Positions 1 through 5,177 of a DNA stretch of 6,483 nt are shown here, in pieces (position 1 is the first letter of the stretch; every line of letters starts with the position of its first letter). The stretch lies in assembly GCA_028869355.1 (NCBI GenBank), contig JAGWSK010000283.1, positions 1 to 6,483 of the forward strand. The letters are read 5' to 3'. The stretch comes from Alphaproteobacteria bacterium (GTDB lineage: Bacteria > Pseudomonadota > Alphaproteobacteria > Micropepsales > Micropepsaceae). The notes beneath the pieces are model-generated. The model did no database searches, was not told where the DNA came from, and saw nothing but the letters and a program-made list of their open reading frames with translations. Made by a program: the position numbers and the translations under genes.

Positions 1-122
1 AATACTGCCCCGTGGTCCGACCACAGTCGGACTGCCTCTTCGACATTCAACAGTTGACGGGCGTGACGCCGCGGAAAGAGCGCAAACAGGCCAGCCACCA
101 TCAGAAACAGACTGATTCGCAT
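1..122 (-). CDS. Possible 5' end of a divergent exported or membrane protein (partial)
   Basis: Reading leftward from an ATG at 122-120, the minus strand stays open for 40 codons to the window edge. The peptide begins MRISLFLMVAGLFALF, a hydrophobic stretch after an Arg that resembles a signal peptide or first membrane segment. It continues with an Arg/His-rich turn and a more polar part (RQLLNVEEAVRLW). The function is not recognisable. No good Shine-Dalgarno sequence precedes the ATG, which weakens the call. In its favour are the divergent layout with the gene at 240 and the plausible N-terminus. It could also be the N-terminal part of a longer gene with another start, or a chance open frame. 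Confidence 0.35.
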   Translation of the reverse strand, partial: MRISLFLMVAGLFALFPRRHARQLLNVEEAVRLWSDHGAV

Positions 123-239
123 GGCTAAAGTGTACCACGAAACGCGTCGATAGGGACGGTGTTTGCAGCCACGGTGCTTGCCGAAAATCCATGAAAGGCG
201 CACCCTCTCCGGCCGATTGGCGGGCTGGGAGGAAGCGCC
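123..239. promoter_or_regulatory. Divergent intergenic region, probable promoter of the five-gene operon
   Basis: This 117-nt stretch lies between the possible minus-strand gene and the first operon gene and is the only sizeable non-coding space upstream of the operon. It holds an imperfect direct repeat, ACGGTGTTTGC at 156-166 and ACGGTGCTTGC at 171-181 (10 of 11 identical, 15-nt period), which could be a regulator site. I see no convincing sigma-70 -35/-10 pair. The promoter assignment therefore rests on position alone. Confidence 0.4.
227..234 (+). promoter_or_regulatory. Ribosome binding site of the Vgb/cytochrome fusion gene
   Basis: GGGAGGAA lies 5 nt before the ATG at 240. This supports that start over the out-of-frame ATG at 191, which has no comparable site. 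Confidence 0.75.
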
Positions 240-1925
240 ATGAAATCATCGCTTTTGCTTTCTGCATCGACGGCATTGGCTTTCGTACTTGCGACCACGG
301 CGTTTGGTCAGAACCCGGCAGCACTGACCGGTGTCGTCACTTCCGCGAAGGAAGGTCCGATGGAAGGCGTCGTGGTGACCGCGAAAAAAGACGGCGCAAC
401 CATCGCGATCTCGGTCGCGACCGATAACAAGGGCCGCTACAGCTTTCCCACAGCAAAACTCGAACCGGGGCACTACACGCTGAAAATCCGGGCTGTCGGC
501 TATGATCTCGATCATCCCGCGATGAGCGATGTCAAAGCCGGCGCGAGTTCAACCGCCGATCTCAAACTTGTGCCCACCAAAAATCTCGCGGCACAGTTGA
601 CCAACGCCGAATGGCTGATGAGCGCGCCCGGCACGGATCAGCAGAAGAAATTCCTGCTCTCCTGCAATAGCTGCCACAGCTATCAGCGCATCGTGAATTC
701 GCAGCACAGTGCCGACGAGTTCATGCAGGTGTTCGATCGCATGTCCGGCTATTATCCGGGCAGCACCCCATTGCAGCCGCAGCGCCTGATTGGCAGCGCC
801 CGGCGCAATCTCGGCGGCGGCGCCGGCAATGGCATGGCCGATGCCAGCCTCGCAGGCCGGATGCGCGGCGCCGCGGAATGGCTCGCGACCATCAATTTGC
901 ACAATGGTCCCGAGCGCAGCTATGCGCTGCATACGCTGCCCCGCCCCTCCGGCCGCGGGACGCACATGATCGTCACCGAATATGACCTGCCGCGGAAGAC
1001 CATCGAGCCGCACGACGTCATCGTCGATCGTGGCGGTCAGGTCTGGTACTCGGATTTTGGCGCGCTGTTCATCGGCAAACTGGACCCGAAAACCGGCAAG
1101 GTCACCGAATACCCGATTCCGAAAATCAAGGAAGGCTTTCCGGTCGGCACGCTGGACCTCGAAGAGGACCATGACGGAAATCTGTGGGTCGCGATGATGT
1201 ATCAGGGCGGCGTTGCCGAGTTCAACAGGAAGACCGGCAAAGTCCAAACCTGGTCGGTGCCGAAGGAATGGCAAACCGACGCGACGCAGCAATCCTTCGT
1301 GTCACCGACATCGATGCAGGCAGACGGCAAAGTCTGGGTGAAGAATTCCGATCACGCGCAGATTCTGCGTCTCGAGCCGAAAACCGGCAAATGGGAGAAT
1401 CTCGGCAGTTTCACCGATCCGGAGACAAAGAAAAACATCGGCTCCTACGGCATCAATGCCGACCTGAAGAACAACCTGTATATGCTCGATTTCAACTCGG
1501 GCGATCTCGGCATTTTGGACGGCGCGACGAAGAAGCTGCGGATTTTCCGCACCGAGATTCCCAATTCGCGGCCGCGGCGCGGTCGCGTGGACGAACAGAA
1601 CCGTCTGTGGTTCGCCGAATATGACGGCAATGCCATCGGCATGCTGGACCCCAAAACCGAAACGATGAAGGAGTGGCGCGTGCCGTCCGAATGGTCGAAC
1701 CCGTATGACGTGATCGTCGACAAGAACGGCGACGCCTGGACCGCGTCGATGATGAACGACCGCGTGGTTCGGCTGAATACCAAAACCGGTCAGTTTACGG
1801 AGTATCTGCTGCCGAACCCGACCAACATTCGGCGGGTGTGGATCGACAATTCAACCACACCTGTGACCTTCTGGGCCGGCAGCAATCACGGCGCATCGAT
1901 CGTCAAGCTCGAACCGACGGATTGA
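240..1925 (+). CDS. Secreted carboxypeptidase-regulatory-like / cytochrome c / Vgb-type propeller fusion protein
   Basis: A 561-residue exported protein with three recognisable parts. Residues 1-23 form a signal peptide (MKSS, hydrophobic core, likely cut AFG/Q). Residues about 28-112 look like a carboxypeptidase regulatory-like beta-sandwich (GVV-EGVVVTAKK-DNKGRYSF-LEPGHYTLKIRAVGY). Residues about 128-222 resemble a small cytochrome c domain: a heme-attachment motif CNSCH at 142-146, Met162 and Met168 as possible distal ligands, and a closing helix AEWLATIN. From about 240 to the end there is a beta-propeller of the Vgb/streptogramin lyase type, with six copies of a blade motif like DPKTGKVTEY starting near residues 282, 329, 379, 427, 470 and 513. 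Vgb enzymes open cyclic ester antibiotics by elimination, but many propellers of this type have no proven activity and I cannot place the catalytic His and Glu with confidence. The periplasm is the expected location. First gene of the operon, 56 nt before the lactonase gene. Electron transfer or redox sensing is inferred from the heme motif. Confidence 0.85.
   Translation: MKSSLLLSASTALAFVLATTAFGQNPAALTGVVTSAKEGPMEGVVVTAKKDGATIAISVATDNKGRYSFPTAKLEPGHYTLKIRAVGYDLDHPAMSDVKAGASSTADLKLVPTKNLAAQLTNAEWLMSAPGTDQQKKFLLSCNSCHSYQRIVNSQHSADEFMQVFDRMSGYYPGSTPLQPQRLIGSARRNLGGGAGNGMADASLAGRMRGAAEWLATINLHNGPERSYALHTLPRPSGRGTHMIVTEYDLPRKTIEPHDVIVDRGGQVWYSDFGALFIGKLDPKTGKVTEYPIPKIKEGFPVGTLDLEEDHDGNLWVAMMYQGGVAEFNRKTGKVQTWSVPKEWQTDATQQSFVSPTSMQADGKVWVKNSDHAQILRLEPKTGKWENLGSFTDPETKKNIGSYGINADLKNNLYMLDFNSGDLGILDGATKKLRIFRTEIPNSRPRRGRVDEQNRLWFAEYDGNAIGMLDPKTETMKEWRVPSEWSNPYDVIVDKNGDAWTASMMNDRVVRLNTKTGQFTEYLLPNPTNIRRVWIDNSTTPVTFWAGSNHGASIVKLEPTD
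663..677 (+). other. CxxCH heme c attachment motif
   Basis: These codons encode Cys-Asn-Ser-Cys-His (residues 142-146 of the fusion protein). CxxCH is the standard covalent heme c site. The protein has a signal peptide, as needed for periplasmic heme attachment. Only one such motif is present, so one heme is expected. Confidence 0.75.
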
Positions 1926-1942
1926 AGGACGAATCGTCCTTC
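1924..1942 (+). other. Intergenic hairpin directly after the first gene
   Basis: GAAGGACG-AAT-CGTCCTTC is a perfect 8-bp inverted repeat with a 3-nt loop, starting within the stop codon of the first gene. A second, smaller repeat follows at 1941-1955 (TCCGC-CGGGC-GCGGA). No T-run follows, so it is not a typical intrinsic terminator. It may protect or define an mRNA end, or cause partial attenuation between the first gene and the rest of the operon. Confidence 0.45.
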
Positions 1943-1969
1943 CGCCGGGCGCGGAGCGTCGCACGCATT

Positions 1970-1975
1970 GGGAGG
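1970..1975 (+). promoter_or_regulatory. Ribosome binding site deciding the lactonase start
   Basis: GGGAGG lies 6 nt before the ATG at 1982. The same frame is open back to an ATG at 1838, but that start would overlap the preceding gene by 88 nt and would put 48 extra residues ahead of a normal signal peptide. The site therefore fixes the start at 1982. Confidence 0.75.
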
Positions 1976-1981
1976 CGTGAG

Positions 1982-2923
1982 ATGAATTCTGGATCTTCCG
2001 TGTTGCTGCGTTTGCAGATGGGCGCGATCGCATTTGTGCTCCTCGCCCTTCCGGCCATCGCCCAAACCGGCGGTATTCCGGGCGTTATCGCCCCCGGCGA
2101 GACGCCGCAACTGGTGCAGGAAAACTTCACCTTCCTTGAAGGCCCCGTGGGCACCGCGGACGGCGGGCTCATATTCTCGGACATCCGCGTCAACAAAACC
2201 TACCTGCTCGATTCGGCGGGCAGGATTTCGGAGATCGCCGAAAACACGAACGGCTCAAATGGGCTCGCCCTGGCCAAACAGGGCGAGCTGGTGCGGGCGG
2301 AAGGCGACGGCCGGCGGATTTCCAGAGTCAATCGCAATGGCACGGTCGTGACATTGACCGACAACTACCGTGGCATGCCGCTGCTGGCGCCGAACGATCT
2401 GATTCTGGACGCGAAAGGCGGTATCTATTTCACCGATCCCGGACCGCGGCCTGTCGTGCCGCGGCGCCCAACTTATGTATTCTATCTGCCACCAGGCGCA
2501 AAACAACCAGTCGCAGAGGATACGACCATTGCGCGGCCAAATGGCCTTGTCCTGACCATGGACGGCAGAACGCTGATCGTTGACGACACCATCGGGCCGA
2601 ATGTCTTTGCTTTCGACATCGATCCGTCGGGAACGCTGAAGAACAAGCGCGTCTTCGCCCAACTGCGTGATGTGCCTGCCGGTCAGGAAAGCGGCGCCGA
2701 TGGCATGGCAATCGATCGTCAGGATCGCATCTATGTCACCACCGTCAGCGGGGTTCAGGTCTTCGACAAACAGGGCCGCTATCTCGGGACCATCAAAGCC
2801 GGCCGTCAGGCGGCGAACGCCGCATTTTCCGGTTCAGACAAGAGCGTGCTGTATCTCACCGCACGCGAAGGTTTGTATCGCATCAACACAATGACACAGG
2901 GTCCGGAACGACTCGGGAAATAG
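1982..2923 (+). CDS. Secreted SMP-30/gluconolactonase-family lactonase
   Basis: A 313-residue protein, the usual size for the family plus a signal peptide. Residues 1-27 form the signal (MNSGSSVLLRL, hydrophobic core, likely cut AIA/Q). The rest is a six-bladed SMP-30-type propeller. The family's metal and substrate residues appear in the right contexts: Glu53 in FLEGP, Asn138 in APND, Asn187 in RPNGL and Asp240 in GADGMAID. Enzymes with this set use a divalent metal to hydrolyse sugar or other lactones; the exact substrate is not predictable here. The enzyme should work in the periplasm, where it could open lactones made by the dehydrogenase encoded downstream. That link is inferred from operon context. 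It ends 9 nt before the GTG start of the amidohydrolase gene. The family call is firm, the substrate is unknown. Confidence 0.88.
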   Translation: MNSGSSVLLRLQMGAIAFVLLALPAIAQTGGIPGVIAPGETPQLVQENFTFLEGPVGTADGGLIFSDIRVNKTYLLDSAGRISEIAENTNGSNGLALAKQGELVRAEGDGRRISRVNRNGTVVTLTDNYRGMPLLAPNDLILDAKGGIYFTDPGPRPVVPRRPTYVFYLPPGAKQPVAEDTTIARPNGLVLTMDGRTLIVDDTIGPNVFAFDIDPSGTLKNKRVFAQLRDVPAGQESGADGMAIDRQDRIYVTTVSGVQVFDKQGRYLGTIKAGRQAANAAFSGSDKSVLYLTAREGLYRINTMTQGPERLGK

Positions 2924-2928
2924 GAGAG
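2922..2928 (+). promoter_or_regulatory. Ribosome binding site for the GTG start of the amidohydrolase
   Basis: AGGAGAG overlaps the stop codon of the lactonase gene and lies 4 nt before the GTG at 2933 (5 nt from its AGGAGA core). It fits an original translation start upstream of the repeat element. The competing start is the ATG at 3074. Confidence 0.55.
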
Positions 2929-2932
2929 AGTT

Positions 2933-4501
2933 GTGAGCTGCAAATCGATTTGGGAGTTCGTTCGCCGAATTTCCCCCACCCGAAATTCGCCAGGGGCGAA
3001 TTTCGTTTCCGGGCGGCGAACGGTCCACTGGACCTTTCGCTTGGCGCCCTCCAACCCCTCAAGGGGGAGGTGGATGGCGGTGGTGTTGGCGGCACTGGCG
3101 ATCGCGGCAACGCCGGCAGCCGCGCAGCAACAGGCAACGCTCTATGAAGGCGCGCGGTTGATCACCGGCGACGGTAGCGCCGCGATCGAGAATTCGGCAT
3201 TTTTGGTGCAGAATGGCGCCTTCGTCCGGGTCGGCCGTAAAGGCGAAATTCCGCTTCCCGCCGGCGCCAGCCGCGTCGATCTCACCGGCAAGACCGTGAT
3301 GCCGACGCTCACTGACATGCACGGCCATTTCGGATTTCAGAATCTGATTGCCGGGACCATGTCGAAAGACACGTTCACCCGCGACAACCTGATCGATCAT
3401 ATGCAGCGCCTCGCCTATGTCGGTGTCGGCGCAGCGGTCGGGGTTGGCGATCTTGCGGACCGTTCCGACATGCATGGCGGCCGCACGCATTGGGGCAACG
3501 CGGCGCTGGAATTGCGCAACCAAACTGTTCCCGGCGCGGCTTTATTCAAAACCGCAGGACCGGGCATTGCCTGGCCCGGGTCAGGCGCGCAAGGCGATCC
3601 GTCGCGCGTCGACGTCGCCTATCCGGTCACGACGCCGGCGGAAGCGCGCGCCGCGGTGGATGACTACGTGAAGATGAAGCCCGAATTCATCAAGATCTGG
3701 GTCGATGATCGCGGCGGAACGAAGAAGACGCTGACGCCGGAGCTGTATGGCGCGATCCTCGACGAAGCGCACAAATTCAATGTGCCGGTCGGGGTGCATA
3801 ACATCACGCTCGCCAATGCCAAACTGATGGTCAAAGACGGCATGGAGGGCTGGCTGCATGTACCCGTTCGCGGCGGCGACGTCGTCGATGATGAAATGAT
3901 CCGCCTGGTGAAGGACCGGATCGCACGCAACGACCGGCCGCATATGTGGGTGACTCCGGCGCTGATCACCGCCTGGATGAACACCACCGGCGGTCCGCAA
4001 CGCCCCAACTGGCTCGACGACCCGTTGCTGAAGGCGCTGTATTCACCGCAGCAGATCGAACAATATTGGGGCGCACCTTTGCGCAAGATGACGCCTGCCG
4101 ATGTCGCGCGCGCCAAAGCGGCGTTCGCGGCCGACGCAAAGAACATGATGGTTTTGCGCGCAGCCGGCATGACGGTGGTGGGCGGAACCGATACCGGCCA
4201 GAAGCGCCATCTCGTGGCGTTCCAGAATCACCTTGATCTCGAGAGCATGGTCGCTATGGGAATGACGCCCATGGAGGCGATCAAGGCTGCCACCAGCGAC
4301 GGCGCGGCGGCGGGCCATTTCAACACCGGACTAGTCGCTCCCGGGCGCAACGCGGATTTCATTGTGCTGAATGCCAATCCGCTGGACAGCATTTCCAACA
4401 CCCGGAAAATCGCGCGGGTCTATTTGCGCGGCGCCGAAGTGCCGCGGGCGCAATATGCCGCAAAATGGCAGGCGCAGTTGAAAACGGCTTCAGCGAAATA
4501 G
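2933..4501 (+). CDS. Exported metal-dependent amidohydrolase (imidazolonepropionase-like)
   Basis: 522 residues from the GTG at 2933, or 475 from the in-frame ATG at 3074. The amidohydrolase metal site appears complete (numbering from the GTG): HxH at His130 and His132 in DMHGH, a likely carboxylated Lys254 in FIKIW, His289 in GVHN, His309 in WLHV and Asp420 in GGTD. The C-terminus has the usual small beta-domain segment (GLVAPGRNADFIVLN). Members hydrolyse amide, lactam, imide or related C-N or ester bonds; the substrate is unknown. A hydrophobic core and cut site (AVVLAALAIAATPAAA/Q) starting at residue 49 indicate export. Residues about 14-47 are encoded by a palindromic repeat rather than family sequence. 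With the ATG start the signal peptide would have no basic n-region; with the GTG start the Lys/Arg-bearing MSCKSIWEFVRR would supply one, displaced by the repeat. I prefer the GTG start but cannot exclude the ATG. The stop is 8 nt before the next gene. Confidence 0.85.
   Translation: MSCKSIWEFVRRISPTRNSPGANFVSGRRTVHWTFRLAPSNPSRGRWMAVVLAALAIAATPAAAQQQATLYEGARLITGDGSAAIENSAFLVQNGAFVRVGRKGEIPLPAGASRVDLTGKTVMPTLTDMHGHFGFQNLIAGTMSKDTFTRDNLIDHMQRLAYVGVGAAVGVGDLADRSDMHGGRTHWGNAALELRNQTVPGAALFKTAGPGIAWPGSGAQGDPSRVDVAYPVTTPAEARAAVDDYVKMKPEFIKIWVDDRGGTKKTLTPELYGAILDEAHKFNVPVGVHNITLANAKLMVKDGMEGWLHVPVRGGDVVDDEMIRLVKDRIARNDRPHMWVTPALITAWMNTTGGPQRPNWLDDPLLKALYSPQQIEQYWGAPLRKMTPADVARAKAAFAADAKNMMVLRAAGMTVVGGTDTGQKRHLVAFQNHLDLESMVAMGMTPMEAIKAATSDGAAAGHFNTGLVAPGRNADFIVLNANPLDSISNTRKIARVYLRGAEVPRAQYAAKWQAQLKTASAK
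2971..3073. repeat. REP-like mosaic of three palindromes inside the amidohydrolase N-terminus
   Basis: Three inverted repeats lie in a row. First, CGAAATTCGC (2981-2990), a 5-nt loop, and GCGAATTTCG (2996-3005), a perfect 10-bp stem. Second, a stem spanning 3015-3041 centred on GGTCC-ACT-GGACC, extended outward by GCGAA/TTCGC with one mismatch. Third, CCCCT-CA-AGGGG (3055-3066), flanked by CCTCC (3048-3052) and GGAGG (3066-3070). The encoded peptide is Arg/Pro/Ser-rich and unlike an amidohydrolase N-terminus. The arrangement resembles dispersed palindromic elements of alphaproteobacteria. The edges are approximate, and only one copy is visible in this window. Confidence 0.65.
3063..3070 (+). 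promoter_or_regulatory. Repeat-derived Shine-Dalgarno-like sequence before the internal ATG
   Basis: GGGGGAGG ends 3 nt before the in-frame ATG at 3074, closer than usual. It is the right arm of the third palindrome of the repeat, so it may be paired in the mRNA. It offers an alternative start for the amidohydrolase, giving a protein that begins directly at the hydrophobic segment. Confidence 0.4.
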
Positions 4502-4509
4502 GTGGGGCG

Positions 4510-5175
4510 ATGAGCAATCAGATCGAATCCCGGCGGAATTTCCTAAAGACCGCGGTGGCGGGCGCGGGTGCAGTCGCCACCGGGGCCGTTGTTCCTGCGG
4601 CTGAGACACGCGCGGCCGAGCCGATGCAAATGTCGATGCCGGCGGATGAGAAGCACGGCGCGTTTTTCAACAGCGATGACGCCGCGGCAGTTGCCGCTTT
4701 TGCCGAGCGGATTTTCCCCGGCGCACCGGGCATGCCGGGCGCGCGCGATGCCGACGTGCTGAACTATATCGATCTGGCGCTGGCCGGCGCCTATTCCGAT
4801 TTGCAGGAATTCTACCGGCACGGGCTCAACCAGCTCGATGCGCATTGCCGGGCCACCTATCGCCAGCCATTCGCGCGGCTGGATGCCAAACAGCAGGATG
4901 AAGTCGTTGCCGCACTGGAAGCCGGACACGTTCAGGAATTCACCTGGCCCAGTGCGCGCGCCTTCTTTACCACGCTGCGCACACATACCATCGAGGGCAT
5001 GTTTGCCGATCCCGTTTATGGCGGCAACAAGGACTTCGCCGGCTGGAAGCTGATCGGATTTCCGGGCGCGCAGGAATTCTTCAGCAAAAATGAAATCCAG
5101 AGCCGGGACGCATTTTCCCGTGCGCCGATGACGGGCCTGCAAATGCAGGCAGCCATGCCGAAGCGGAGGGGCTGA
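4510..5175 (+). CDS. Tat-exported gluconate 2-dehydrogenase subunit 3-family protein
   Basis: A 221-residue small subunit of a membrane- or periplasm-associated GMC dehydrogenase complex. The N-terminus has a twin-arginine signal (SRRNFLK, residues 7-13), an Ala/Gly/Val-rich core and a likely cut near ETRA/AEP (residue 35). The mature part has the family's hallmarks: the early FAERIFPG segment (64-71), DPVYGGN (167-173) and GWKLIGFPG (178-186). The subunit is known to accompany the flavin subunit and help its export and assembly; it has no catalytic site of its own. The start at 4510 is chosen because it places the Tat motif near the N-terminus and follows GGTGGGG at 4501-4507. An upstream in-frame ATG at 4465 would overlap the amidohydrolase. 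Its stop lies 2 nt before the large-subunit gene, so the two are very likely co-translated. Confidence 0.88.
   Translation: MSNQIESRRNFLKTAVAGAGAVATGAVVPAAETRAAEPMQMSMPADEKHGAFFNSDDAAAVAAFAERIFPGAPGMPGARDADVLNYIDLALAGAYSDLQEFYRHGLNQLDAHCRATYRQPFARLDAKQQDEVVAALEAGHVQEFTWPSARAFFTTLRTHTIEGMFADPVYGGNKDFAGWKLIGFPGAQEFFSKNEIQSRDAFSRAPMTGLQMQAAMPKRRG
5165..5171 (+). promoter_or_regulatory. Ribosome binding site of the GMC dehydrogenase gene
   Basis: GGAGGGG lies inside the end of the small-subunit gene, 6 nt before the ATG at 5178. This supports coupled translation of the two subunits. Confidence 0.7.
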
Positions 5176-5177
5176 CC

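Noticed and set aside
191..427. A 78-codon plus-strand frame overlapping the start of the first gene
   Set aside because: It is out of frame with the fusion gene, highly Arg-rich, and has no ribosome binding site. It is a shadow of the real gene.
549..1292. A 247-codon minus-strand open frame opposite the first gene
   Set aside because: It lies entirely opposite a gene with clear domains, has an Arg/Ala/Gly-rich composition without recognisable motifs, and has no ribosome binding site. Such frames are common opposite high-GC genes.
1838..1981. N-terminal extension of the lactonase to the ATG at 1838
   Set aside because: It would overlap the first gene, lacks a ribosome binding site and would bury the signal peptide behind 48 residues. 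The ATG at 1982 has GGGAGG at good spacing.
3048..3070. Third palindrome of the repeat considered as an intrinsic terminator after the lactonase gene
   Set aside because: No T-run follows, the stem is interrupted, and the amidohydrolase reading frame passes through it. A repeat element explains it better.
3059..4170. Long minus-strand open frames opposite the amidohydrolase gene
   Set aside because: The plus-strand frame contains all metal ligands of the amidohydrolase family. The reverse frames show only composition effects.
4465..4509. N-terminal extension of the Tat subunit to the ATG at 4465
   Set aside because: It overlaps the amidohydrolase gene by 37 nt and adds acidic residues before the Tat motif. 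The start at 4510 gives a normal Tat signal.
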